Shown here: piece after piece, positions 40,905-60,113 of the stretch
How the letters are laid out: each line of letters opens with the position of its first letter
How positions within the stretch are numbered: the first letter of the stretch is position 1
DNA from: Tetradesmus obliquus
Taxonomy: Eukaryota; Chlorophyta; Chlorophyceae; Sphaeropleales; Scenedesmaceae
Length of the DNA: 64,000 nt
Assembly (NCBI GenBank): GCA_030272155.1
Contig: CP126193.1
Location: 5,518,001-5,582,000, forward strand
Reading direction: 5' to 3'
Program-made: the position numbers and the translations under genes
Notes under the pieces: generated by a model
The model's database searches: none
What the model was told of the DNA's origin: nothing
Seen by the model: only the letters and a program-made list of their open reading frames with translations

Positions 40905-42723
40905 CACCATCTTCGATGAGCTGTGTGTATGGCTGTTCTTTCCGGTTATCCCCAGTGTTGCGCCAGGCTCATGATAGAAGGGCGTGCACTGTACATTGCT
41001 CCTATATCAACACATATGTATATACCTTTGCATGGACAGTTGAGGCGCTCTATTACATAGCACGCCGACAGCTGTGCTGGCTGCTGACAATACGCCAAAG
41101 AAGCCATCAATACTACACTGTGAAAACTGCGGCACTTCAGGCCTGCAAAGCAGATGTACACAGTTCTCACAGCCCACCATCCACCCACATGCAAGCTCCG
41201 CTGCGTAAACCCACACTGAATCTGGGCCCATCAACACAGCCGCCAACATGACAATAGGCGACCAACAGTTGATTCACACAAGTCGATCCACGACCAATGC
41301 TGTGTCACTGCTGCTGGGCATATGTGATTCCAAGGCTCAACCTCGGCACGTGGCAGCAGACACATACTCTGCTTTGAAAGCACACGTGCGCGTGCATGCA
41401 ATCCCTATGAGCCTCTCGTTGGCTCCTGACTGGGGTTCCATGTTCTGCACAGTGCACTCCGTGGCCCTCGAATGCCTTGTCAAACATACAAATTCAACCT
41501 CCGTACATTTTATAGCATCACTTTCATCCACCGCAATTGACACATAAGGCACTGAACAGCTTGCCAAGTTGGTCAGCACAGCTGAGAACCCTAGTTGATG
41601 ACACCATCAACGGTAGAACGCAGTCTTACAAAACCAGCAGTGCGTCACATGGTCGTCAAACACCATCTCGTGAATCAAGCGGTTCAAGTGATGCTACGTC
41701 TTGTGTGTTTGGAGGTGCTGCACGAGTTCGCGAGGCAGGTTGCTGCTTGAAAGTCGCCCTGGCGAACACTTCACAGCAAAGTATGACCCCACTCCTCGTT
41801 GAGTGGAGCATGTAATGTAATGTAATGTAATGCAATTGGTCGGACAATGATAATGCCAACAGCAGCAAGCACACCACTGCAGTTGACCTGGCCTGACAAG
41901 AAGGTCGTGCAAAGCCAGCAACATGCTGGCACTCATATGGTGCAGCGACCTGGCTAGCCTGTAGGGAACTACAAAGAAAACTCAAACAGGGCAGTAACAA
42001 AAACAGGGCAGTCCGTCATGGCCGCTGCTGGCAGAGCAGTTGCGAGGCTGCACTTGGCGGTAACGCACATGCTGTCATGCATAGTGTTCACATAGGATGG
42101 TCTACGTCCTTCTGAAAGTGGTGCTGCCGCAGCAGCTTGAGACAAGGTGAAACAATGTCTGGTCTGGGCCAGATACGTGGCAGAAGAGCCTGATAGCCAA
42201 ACAAGATACACGGCCAGCAAGGGCAAAGCAAAGGAAGGAACTGAGCAGCAACATCTGAGGGCAAAACCACAGGTAGATAAAGGTGTGCAGGCTGGATGCC
42301 GCGCATATTCTGCTGGGTGCACGGTTCACGGTGCAGCCACAGCACGTTTTTTAAGCAAAACAATGCCTGCGTGACAAGGAATCAACACTTTGCCGCACCC
42401 CACTGCCGAGGTGGGAGTACGTATGGAGTCGTGCATCACACACCACACCTTCAGCATGTGGCGTATCATTCACATGCTGCTGTGGTGCGCACACACACTT
42501 AGATGTGACAACAAGAGCAACTTACACAAGAACCACATCTCACCAGTTCAAACTGTGAGGCTCTAGCACCTGTCAGGTGCACACCGCGCAACAACACATT
42601 TGCTGCGTCAGCTGCTGCAGTACTAGCATTGCACCTCTTGTGCTACTGCCGCACTGCTGAGCAGCCCTCACCACAACCAACACTCCCCAGCACTATGGCC
42701 AGAGTGTGCTGCTGCTACACCAC
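40905..42723. other. Convergent intergenic region
   Basis: This is the 3' flank of FKBP19 (+) and of the secreted-protein gene (-). No gene is recognised. A short (ATGTA) pentanucleotide run occurs at about 41812-41832. A TTACA at 42522-42526 (TGTAA on the minus strand) lies 198 bases past the stop at 42724 and is a plausible polyadenylation signal. Confidence 0.5.
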
Positions 42724-42794
42724 TCACAGCAAGTTGTGCCTCCTGAGCTTCAACGGCTGCTCTTGTGCTGCCGCCTCCACACCACCCGCATCCG

Positions 42795-42835
<41 letters not shown>

Positions 42836-44945
42836 TCGGCTTGCGCAAGCACCACATCTTCTGGCGCTGCTGCTGCTGCTGCTGGCGCTGCTGCTGCTGC
42901 TGCCGCCGCCGCCTGTGTGCCGAGGCTGCCGTCACCGCTCTGCGCTGCTCTGCTGCGCCTCACCCCTCCTGCACCCAGCTGGAAGACATGCACCATATGG
43001 AACGGTTTGTCGTAGTCCTGAGGGATCTCCCTGCCTGAGTGCACATACAGCAGGTATAGTGTCTGGTTCACACTGTCATATGCAGCACCTGTCACGCGCC
43101 GGAACTGCCCTGTGGGTGGGTCCACAATGGTTCGGCCCACGCTTGCCAGGTATGTCAGGTTCGTGAACTGCGCCGCCTGAATCTCCCAAGGCTCCTTGTT
43201 TCCCGCTGCAACAGCTGCCAAGTCAGCCGGGTCATAGATGTACCTGCATAGAACGGAAAAAAAGAAAACAAGTGCGGCACAGGCTCATCAGTTGCGCAGC
43301 ACTTTCATGAGGCAATGCACAGCAGCGTCCACACGCGCGCCGCACGCAGCGCAGCTGGCATACTACAAGCAGCGCGCAACAAGCTGGGATGGCACATGTA
43401 CGCACTGCAGCTGGCCCCTTCTTCACCGCAGCTGGCAAGGCTGTGGCGAATGCACACAACAGCTAGTATGCCCAGCAGGCCAGGACAACAGCCTCACCAA
43501 GAAGGGTTTGACCAGATGCGGTCCAGCGTCACGCCATCATCCTTCACGCCAATGTACCCTGTGCTCATCTCCGTGAAAAACAGCACGCCGTGGTGTGTGC
43601 CATTGTCCACCCATGCAGCAGCACCTTCCACGCTGTCGCCAGGCGCCCAGAATGCATTGGTTGTGTCATTCCTGCCTTTGGGACTCATGCTCCAGGGGAA
43701 CTCCTGAACATCTACCACAAACTCAGTGTTGCGGCGGCAGTACCTGCTTTTGATGTACTGCGGCCCGTCGCCCCAGCCGTACCCTAGCAGCTCAATAGGA
43801 TCAGTGAGGGTGCCAGATCCTACACCGTTCTTTGGGTGGCTCACTGCAACCAGGCTAGGACCCATACTCATGCCCTTCATCACGTCAATGTAGTATCCGC
43901 CAAAGCCCACTCCCAGGCTGCGGCCGCCCAAATATCTGTCGGCAAACCACTGGGGAATCTCCATTGCACCGCCGCGGACCTTCTGGCTGTGCAGCGTGGT
44001 ATCGCCGCTGAGGGCCGGCGAGATGCGCCACGGCCCTGCTGCTGCCATGCTGCCGCTGTCCGCCGTCTGCTGCTGCTGGGTGCTTGCCGCCCCGACATCC
44101 CCCACACCAGCTGCTGCTGCTGCTGCTGCTTTTGAGGATGTGCGGCGCTTGATGGTAGCTGGCTTCCCATATCCCAGGAAGTATGCATTCGCTTTGTTCC
44201 CAGACAGCACCTCCTCGCCAAACGTCCAGTACAGCCGCCCCATGCGTTCGCTGTAATGCAGGCCGTGCGTGAGCAAGGCGGATTTCGGGGACTGTGTGCC
44301 GGGCGTCAGCGAGCGCCCTTTGCCGTAGGCGTCACCACACCTGCAGGCGGCAGCAAGAATCGGCCCACGGCAGGTGAGATGATGAGCATGTGGGAGGCGC
44401 CTTGGCGATTGTTATTGATTGCGCCATGGCTGCTGCCTGCATGCGTCTGCAAAACAAGCACAGCACCTCTTTAAAAACTGTTTCAGCAGAGTGCCTGCTG
44501 CTGCTGCTGCTGCTGCTGCCGCTGCACGCCGATGCCGGGTTTCATCTTAAGCTACTGCTCACCATGTGATGTGTGCCAGCGGCATGTTGTTTAGGTTCAG
44601 GCTGGGCTGCCCACTGTATGTGAACTCGTACATCGTGGCACCATCGGACCGGTTCGCCGTGGCATAAAAGTACGGCACGCCATCTCTCATCTGCAGTGCC
44701 AAGCCCCCAGATGTCCACGAGGTGCGTGTGTTGCACTCGGGAATGAGTGCAGGGATCGCGAATGCTCCTTGGTATTTGAAGTCTTCAAATTTGAGCACTG
44801 CGCGCTGCTCGCCTGGCACGGGTGAGGGTGGTGTGGGCAGCTGGCCTGGCAGAGCCAGTGTAAAGTTGGGGTTGGCTCCGTAGGTGGCACCTGCAGGTGT
44901 GTGGGCAGCGATGCAGCAGCAGAGCATGCTGAAGCAGGGACGGCA

Positions 44946-44978
<33 letters not shown>

Positions 44979-45968
44979 AAGCGTGCGCCAGCTTCCCAGC
45001 CTGCCGCCCCACCCAGACATCTCTTCTATATTATTCTTGTGTATGCCCAGCAAAGGCACAGCTGGCTGCTTCACAAATAATCCTCGCACACTCACTGTTT
45101 GCCAGGATGCTAGCGCCCAGGTCTGTGATGAACAGGCACACCGTAGGGAAGGCATTGCAGTCCAGGCCCCCAATGGGTCCCCTCTTCTGGCCAGCTGACA
45201 CCAGCTGCTGTGCATCTTCCACTGCAACTTCAGGACCCCTCAGGCGCAGCAGCACACCTAGACCAGCAAGGGTCTGGCTGTTGACCTGCGTAGCAGCAAC
45301 GCAGCACGCTGCTGTGATGTGCAGAGGAGCAACTAGCTGGTGCAACATGCGCAACTGCTGCAAAAGCACGCTGCTGTGATGTGCAGCGCGGCAACTGGCT
45401 GGCTGGCGCAACATGTGCAGCGGCAACTGGCTGGCTGGAGCAACATGTGCAGCTGCATGACGAAGCACTGCTGGCAGCTGATGGGCGCTGCTGCCAGAAG
45501 CCGCACGTCTGGTGCTGCAGATGTTGACAATATGTTGGTGTTAACAGAGAGACATGTACTTGCTGTGGTGCCGGAGCAGGGCCCTATTTTACCAGGTGTC
45601 TGTGGTGGCGCATGCCGCATAAACACACCATGTAAACCCTCTATCTAAGCAGGGCCCACCTTGCGTGTAAGGCATGCTCCGTTACCAGCGTCCAGGACGC
45701 CACTCTTCACTATCCTGGCCACCACGACATTTGCCAGCCGCTCAGCATCCTTGCGCGCACTTTCAGCAAAAGTGATGCCTATGTCGGCGGGGTACCCCGC
45801 AGCGGTGCAGGGGCCATTGATTGTCACTGCTAGCGAGAGGAATTGTGACTTCCAGCTGGCTTGTGCCAGCTGCCGCCGCTGTGCAGCTGCTGGCTGAATG
45901 AGGCAGCAGCAGGTGATGCTGAGCAGCAGGACTGTGCCTGCCAGCCCCCACTGCTTAGCCTGCTGCAT
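42724..45968 (-). CDS. Predicted secreted protein of unknown function, 745 residues
   Basis: Six exons close in frame: 45660-45968, 45096-45285, 44563-44890, 44336-44432, 43498-44291 and 42724-43243. The start at 45968 gives a clear signal peptide (MQQAKQWGLAGTVLLLSITC, then Pro/Ala-rich cleavage region). Later segments repeat a beta-strand-rich, Trp/Tyr/Gly pattern: FKYQGAFAIPALI, TSGGLALQMRDGVPYFYATA, LLTHGLHYSERMGRLYWTFG, GGYYIDVMKGMSMGPSLVAV and GVLFFTEMSTGYIG, which suggests a propeller-like extracellular domain. The C-terminus is an Ala/Gln-rich low-complexity tail. I do not recognise the family; similar 'YQGAFRLP' openings occur in bacterial secreted proteins, from memory and unverified. 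The exon 3/4 junction is the least certain. Confidence 0.7.
45303..45452. repeat. Intronic tandem repeat in the secreted-protein gene
   Basis: Units built on GCACGCTGCTGTGATGTGCA and GCAACTGGCTGGCTGG repeat imperfectly about three times in intron 1. The words GCAACATG(T/C)GCA recur at each unit end. The unit does not match an exon edge, unlike other repeats in the left part of the window. Confidence 0.8.
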
Positions 45969-46957
45969 AGCAGATGTTTGCTTCCTGTGGGCACACCTGC
46001 AAGGCGGTGTCAGAGTTTGGGAGGCACTCTTACAGACAGGCTCTGGTGCACTGCCAAGCATCCTGCTGCTGGTGCTGCCACCAAACATTCAAGTGCTACA
46101 TGCAGCTGCATGCAACAGCGAAAGTCCTTGAAAATGCTTCAATCAATAACAATCAGGGCACCAAGAGCTGTACAACACTCCCTGAGGCCGAAGCTGCTCA
46201 CCAAAGGGCCCGTGTCGAGCTGTTCGCCAGCTGCTGGTTGGTCTGGCAGAAATGCTATGGCGTTGCAGGAAACAGCTGATATTCAAGCTTCAAAGTTTAT
46301 TGTATATAGCATTGGTTTACAGCCACGCCGGAGCTATGATCGGCCTTGAAACGGGATAGCAGTAGGCGTTTATGTCGAACTACGCTGTTAAGTCCAAGAA
46401 GGAGGCCAAAACACATTTGATTGTATGTGATGTTACATGTGCAGTGGCCAGATGATGAGGCCGGCAACAGCTTGTTGCTGATGCACTGGTTACATGCTAG
46501 TAACAGGGACTTCCAGTCACTTTACTACCGTCGTGGCGAGCTTGAGATGTTACTGAACAGTTTATGATGTGTTGTTGAGCGTTGCGCGCGTCCTGGTGTA
46601 CTCTGGGCGAGCGCACTGGCTTGTCTCTGAAGTCCACGGGAACAATTGCCACGCGAGACGTGCGGTAGCTGAATATGCAAAACAAAGTCGTTTATAACAC
46701 TTTGAGAAGAAGAGGATTGCAAAATGATAACGTCGAACCTGAAGTTGACGTGAGTAGTAATCCTGCGAATTTCACCACGAATTTCACCAAGCCACCAGCC
46801 GCTTTCCTACCATGACTCGTAATGACTTCCCCGCTGCCCTTTTGTTCTTCGAAGGCTACATCCACCTGCTGTAGCTATCGTCAAGTAGCAGTGCCTTGAA
46901 AAGTGGTGGTGTTCGCCTGCTTGTTGCCTTAGTGAACTCTGCTGAAGACAGTGTGCT
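45969..46957. other. Intergenic, nothing recognised
   Basis: Promoter side of the secreted-protein gene. No coding segment, RNA gene or repeat is apparent, and it is somewhat AT-richer than the exons. Confidence 0.5.
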
Positions 46958-47327
46958 GATGTTGATGTGGGTGGCTGCATCATCATCATCATCATGTTAC
47001 TCATCAAGCCATAGCATCAACGCCATCGGCCCCAATGGAGCGGCAACTACACCCTCGTGTTTGCAAGCATCAACGCCATCGGCCAGGCTGGCATGCACTG
47101 CCAGCATGCATGATACAGCAGTATTGTGACTTTTGCACAGACGTCGCAACACATATAATGTTCGACCTGATAAGGGTGAGATGTTGATGTGGGTGGCTGC
47201 ATGGCGGAAGCCACAAGCGTACAATGCACCCACATTCCCTGCCTGCAGTGACCTTTAGCAAACGGGCTGATACCACAATATTGCTGTATCATGCATGCTG
47301 GCAGTGCATGCCAGCCTGGCATGCTGA
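46958..47327. repeat. Foldback element with 46-bp inverted arms
   Basis: Arms at 47083-47128 and 47274-47319 are inverted copies with a single mismatch in 46 positions, around a 145-bp spacer. To the left, GATGTTGATGTGGGTGGCTG at 46958 is repeated in direct orientation at 47180. GCATCAACGCCATCGGCC occurs at 47014 and 47068. The segment 46981-47027 matches the inverted-repeat end at the window start. No transposase is present, so this would be a non-autonomous element or a nested set of them. Confidence 0.7.
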
Positions 47328-47904
47328 GCCGATGACTTGCTGTTGTAAAGAAACCTGTTACTTGCAGCCTGGCTGCTGTGCCTACAGAGCCAGCAGCTGC
47401 GGTCTGACTGAGGGCTTCAATAGCTGGAGCACACTAGGCCAGCACTTCATAAGACAAATATTGAGAACCTAAGCATACGCACCTGCCAACCCTGACTAGG
47501 TTTCGACGTCATCAATGAATGAAGCAATGGTCAGAATGTTGCAGCTGACAGGCAAGGGGCGACCCATTGCAAAAAAGACAATACAGACTCTGGACATCTA
47601 CCATTATTCAGTATCAGCATAGGTAATAGCGCAGTTTGTCTGATGCGCTCCTGCCGCAGCAGGCTGTACTCTCTACCTGCCAAAGCATATGTTTGCACCC
47701 TCCAGGGCAAAGCCCATTCATGTGCGTGGCACTTGTTCATTTCGCAGAAAAGGGATGCACTGCAGAATGCTGCCAGTAGCCTTTCCCTCAGCTTCGTCAA
47801 GCCACGCAAGCAGCGGTCAAAGAGATGCCAAACCTCCATGTGCTGCCAATGCACAGCGTACAAGGCGGCCGACTGGGCATTCAAAATCCGTGTTGACGCC
47901 TGCC
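47328..47904. other. 3' flank of the CDKL gene
   Basis: No gene or clear polyadenylation word was seen between the foldback element and the kinase stop codon. Confidence 0.5.
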
Positions 47905-52915
<5,011 letters not shown>

Positions 52916-53931
52916 TCATCTTCGCAGCAGTCCAAGCTGTACCAGCTGTGCATACAGCTCATCAGGCGCAGAAAGACCACTCCCACTTGTCGGCTGCTGC
53001 TGCTGGCTGCCGCTTCCAGGTGCTGCTGTCGCTGCTGGCTCAGCTTCAGCAGGAGCTGCTGCCGTGCTTCCTCCATGCTGTTGCTGCTGTTGCAACGCCT
53101 CTAAAACCTGCAAAGATGCGGGGAAGCCAAGCACAACACAATCAGCACATTAATGACTAGCGACATCCACATGCATGCATGCCATTCAGAACAACCGCAA
53201 AATTGATCCTGCCGCACCAAGGTATCAATGCCTCACCCTACTGCTGTGCTGTATCTGACACATTTCTTACAGACGCCGCGCACTTGTGCCTGCACGCACG
53301 CATTCAGACTTGCGCAATTCATTGCCTGCCAACCCGGCTGCACCTCCTGCCCGCTACTGCAACCAGCCTAGCCTGCATGGCCCTCACCTGCTTATGGAAC
53401 GGTACCATCTCCTCAGGTGTCAGGTAGTGCTGCACTACTGTGCTGGGCTGGAAGATGGGGATGCCCCTGTAGGGCCTCACCCGCTCATCATGCACAGGCT
53501 GCATGGGGCCCTCTGGCAGCACACAGAAGTCGCTGCCACACAGGTGGATGCCGAATGGAGGGTCCTGCAAAGACCAGCGCACACGCAGCAGCGAAAGCTG
53601 TATGCTGTGCTAATCAACATGGCTCTGCTACAGGCAGCTTCCGGGCAAAACAGGCGCCGACTGCTGTGCACTGGATGCGCAGCCATACACCACAGCCACC
53701 AGCACCAGTGCGCAACATCACAGTGCTTTACACAACACAACTGAGCATGCATGCAAATTGTCTGCGGATTATGCTTCTGTGGTGGAGTAGGCCACCCAAT
53801 GGGCCTGCCCAGCTCACCAGCAGCCGGTAATCTGGCAGCGGCTGCCGCAGCAGCGCCTGCACCAGATCCCGCGACAGCACAAAGCCGCAGCCAGAGGCAA
53901 AGGGAGGGTAGTAGTCCAGGGCGTACTGCAG

Positions 53932-53987
<56 letters not shown>

Positions 53988-55113
53988 CCAGCTTACAGGC
54001 CAACCAACACAGCAGCAAGTGTGGACAGCAGCACAGCAAGCTTTGCTACACTCCTATAGCAGGTCCCACGCAAAACACAGCAGCTGTGCATCAAGACGTG
54101 CATCACCAACCTTGTGTCTACGCTGTTTGCGCTGGCTGTGCTGAGACACAGACCAGCCTGGCATGCAGTGCAGTGCGGCCGGCCCACCTGCTCAACCGGC
54201 ATGTGGGACTTGTTGTGGGGGTCCCGGATGGGCTGGGTAACTCTGTTGCCAGTCCCATCCCAGATGTAGCCCCAGTAGAACTGCTTCCTGGGGCTGCTGC
54301 TCTGCAAGCCACAAAGAAGTCACACACACATTAATCCGAACCGTACAGCTGAGCACGTGCCACCGGCATGATGTGCAAGCTGGCTTAACAGCAGACATTG
54401 CAAGTGGAGGTGCACAGCACCGCAGTTCATGCCACTGTAAGTTAACGAGCACCACATGCCCCTGCGCAAAGGGCTGTGAGGCTACAGCTTGCCGCTTTTG
54501 CAGCTGCGATGACAGCAGGCCAATGGCACTGCCAGCAGCAGTCTCACCAGAAGCTGCAGCATCAGGTCGAGCCGCACATACGAATCGTCATCAGCGTGCA
54601 TGTAGAAGGCATAGTTGCAACGCTGCTCCAGCACCTCCAGGCACACCAGCGCCTGCACACCCACAAAGCACACACAACATGTGTGGCTACGTGCAGTGCG
54701 GTCACTGCTCTGACCACCTGTTTGGTCACCTTTTCTGGTCTGCTGGGACAGCAAGAATAGCACTGCAAGGCTTGGCCTGACCGCTGCATGCACTGCTGAG
54801 CACAACGCAGGTTCTGGTCCTGGTGTAAGATGCGACAGCTGCACGCACCTTGCGCCACAAGTTGTGGTACCCTTCTGGTGCATCCAACAGCAGCAGGTCT
54901 TCATGCTCTGCCTGCACGCGCGAGCCATAAGTTTACGGCACAGAACTGCAGTTTTGCACGCAGCCTGCTTCAGCTGAAGCAGTTGACGCAGCACCAACCT
55001 GTTCAGCTGCCAGAGCCTCACTGCTGCCTGATGAAACCACAAACAGCAGCTCGACGCTACTCTGCTGTGCTGGTGTCAGCCAGGGGTTGCTACGTGTCTT
55101 GAACTCAAACCAA
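52916..55113 (-). CDS. GT31 (beta-1,3-galactosyltransferase-like) glycosyltransferase, 5' end uncertain
   Basis: In-phase exons: 54999-55113, 54849-54911, 54548-54652, 54188-54301, 53818-53925, 53388-53564 and 52916-53107. The order WFEFKTRSNPWLTP, VELLFVVSS, HEDLLLLDAPEGYHNLWRK, YAFYMHADDDSYVRLDLML, FYWGYIWDGTGNRVTQPIRD, YYPPFASGCGFVLSRDLVQA is that of family GT31 Golgi enzymes. ADDD is the metal/UDP-sugar-binding DXD motif. Such enzymes add beta-1,3-linked galactose or GlcNAc to glycoproteins. The tail (from 53107) is Gln/Ala-rich. No start codon is in frame upstream of 55113; an ATG at 55183 encodes MARSLLLLL..., a signal-anchor-like leader, but in another frame and without an obvious intron between. 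Acceptor substrate is unknown. Confidence 0.82.
53934..53988. repeat. (AGGC)n microsatellite in GT31 intron
   Basis: About 14 units of the tetranucleotide AGGC sit immediately upstream (minus strand) of a GT31 exon, within the polypyrimidine-side region of the intron (GCCT on the coding strand). Length variation could affect acceptor use at 53925. Confidence 0.95.
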
Positions 55114-56227
55114 CTGCAGGGGCCAGCAGTAGCAGGAAGAGCAGCAGAAGCAGCAGCAGCAGCAGCAGCAATGAGCGTGCCATAATGCGGAACCGACTAG
55201 CAGATAACCTCGACGACAACTCTGTCACCTGCGTCTGAGCGCTCGACGGCGCTTTGTGTTCCCGCTGGCCGAGGAGACACAGACAACAAGCAGGCGCTCC
55301 GCCATTTGCGTGTAAAGACCTGCACTGCTTGGCTGGATCTCCCACGCCGAAAGAATGCTTGTAGATGATAATCAACAGAAAAGACAGTCCTTTTGTCTGT
55401 CCCGCCAGAAGCAGTACACAGCAACAGATGTTGTGGCTGGATGGCTGGCACAAGGTTGAAGCCACAAGTTGACCATCGAAGTTACAAACTAGCCTGTCCT
55501 ACAAGCCAGCTATTACGCCTTTCATCCCAGTGCCATGCCCACCAGCAGCTCTGCAACATAATGCCAATACTAGGGTTCTTGTGGACAGACCCCAGCTCAT
55601 CCATCCTTCGTTAATCCATTCATTCTGCAAATCACACATGGCAGGTACAGCATAGCACATGGCAGCTGTACAGTGTGGCAGATGCTGGTGTGGCAGACGC
55701 TGCTGCTGGGCAATGCACCCTGGTGATCACACTGAACATCACACTGAACCCAGCATGACAGGTTGTCGTGTGATGGCCTAGCATGATGCACATGACTTGC
55801 CTAGACACAGCACTGCATACACAGGATGCAGGCATATCAGGTAAAAAATATGCATTGTCAAGACCGCCCCTCCCCTAAAGCGCTACAAAGATGTTGATCA
55901 GCAACCGCCGAAGGTAGCACACACCAGCCAGGATTCTGCCAGATGACCTAAGGCAGGCTGCTCCTATCACCACTACCAACCCCTAGTGCTTGTGCTTCCC
56001 CTTGAATATTGCACAAGCTCCGGCACGCTGTCAACACTTGCATACAATGATAGCAGCGCAAGAAAGCGTTAGAGCGAAAAGCCGCCATTTCTATTGCAGG
56101 CTCCATCTGCCGCACAACCACCAGCTGGTTGCTGCTTCCAGCCTGCAAGACCATGTCACCCTGCCCATGCTCCAGCCTGACAGCCAGCAAGCCAAATGCA
56201 CTGCCACGCCAGCAACTGCTGCTCCAT
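55114..56227. other. Possible GT31 first exon and CDKB 3' flank
   Basis: The leader-like ATG frame from 55183 lies here. Beyond about 55200 no coding segment is recognised. TTACA at 55482-55486 (TGTAA on the minus strand) is a distant candidate CDKB polyadenylation word. Confidence 0.4.
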
Positions 56228-58750
<2,523 letters not shown>

Positions 58751-60113
58751 GCCGCCGCTGCTCGACACAGGCAGCCCTCACGCCTGAAGCGATGAATAAC
58801 TTTAGACTACTTCGTGCAATCTCTCGTTTCTTGTATGCGGCGTGATAGGCTGTGCAGGGAGCAGCTGCGTACTTGCTGCTGGTCTTTGTGGCTTTGCCCC
58901 GAGCTCGAGAGAGCTGTACCAGCACCAAAACAAACGAATGAAAGGTACAGTAGGCCCTCGGGTGCAAGATGGCTCGTGGACAGCTCCACGTTCAAACGGC
59001 TGCTACGCTCTCACAACTTTAGGATGCGTGCGACCCACAAATACGTGTATAAAAACACCGAATATTCATTAACGACAGCATCCACATCCCTTTGTTGCGG
59101 AGTCCTGCTTAAGTTTGAACTTCTGTCACTGACGCTTGGCATACCACATGGCTGGGCGGGCTCTGTCCACGTTTCATACGTAGGGAGATGCACGGCACAT
59201 AATACTGCAGAGTTAGGCGCGGTGCGTCTTCACTTGTGCACCAAGGGCCAAGTCTTCTTTCTCAGGATCGGCACAGCGCCTGAGATATCCCTGCACACAA
59301 GCATCTTGGTTTACTACTGGGTTGTGTATATTTGATAGGTTACTGAGCTTTGTTCCTCGCAGTCACCAGTTAGCCAGCTGAAGCTGGTCAATGCTGGCTG
59401 ATACTGAACAATTGCATGCTGCTTGTTTCCTTCACACGTCAGTAATGCACATACATGTTCTGTACCTTGCGTTGGCTTTGCGCTGCTTTAATTAAAATGG
59501 CATGGAGAACAGGTTTGTTTGCAAAATTTGAGGAAAACAGGCACTTCTGCACGCATGCACACTGGCAAGTGGCTCAATTTGGTTTCAGTAATCAAGCACC
59601 ACTTGAAAGAAACGGCTGATAACTGAAAACGTGCTAGCAGCGTGCCGCTGACAGAGATTTTGGCAGAGCATGGTGCAGCAGTGTGCCCTGCCTGGCCCAG
59701 GGTGCGGCACCCAGGTGCATGCACCATGTGATCATTGCACAGGAGGTCAGGCTGTCCGGCACTGGCTTCCGGTAACAAAGCAGCAGAATACAAACGTTTA
59801 TCGTGTTGTGATTCAGGCACTACGCGGGCCTTTGCTTGGCCTGTGCAGACGGAGGGATTGTTGGCAGCAACGCATTGGCCTCAAGCACAGCTTCAGTAAG
59901 CAATAACGTATCGGATAAACAAGAAAACAATTAAAAAATGGCACCATTTGACTGGTCTTGAGGCACCATCAGTAACAAAACCCTCTTCCGCTGTCGAGAT
60001 CTCGGGGATGTTTTCTCTTTTACAGGCTTCCCCGCCCACGCCCGCTGTCCACACTCCAGCCTATAAAGCACTCACGACACCGTTGCGCTTCACCGCACAC
60101 CAAACTCATCACA
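58751..60113. promoter_or_regulatory. Divergent region between CDKB and PSBQ
   Basis: The 1.36 kb contains both promoters. Only the PSBQ TATA-like box is evident. The rest shows no coding resemblance and is AT-richer than the genes, for example near 59450-59530 and 59905-59945. Confidence 0.55.
60062..60067 (+). promoter_or_regulatory. TATA-like box of PSBQ
   Basis: TATAAA lies 47-52 bases before the PSBQ ATG in a GC-richer setting (CCAGCCTATAAAGCACTCAC). A start about 25-30 bases downstream would give a leader of about 20 bases, ordinary for highly expressed algal photosynthesis genes. Confidence 0.6.

Noticed and set aside
58751-58768. Six-residue N-terminal extension of CDKB
   Set aside because: It would begin at GTG; the ATG at 58750 gives the normal CDK N-terminus [13 protein letters not shown].
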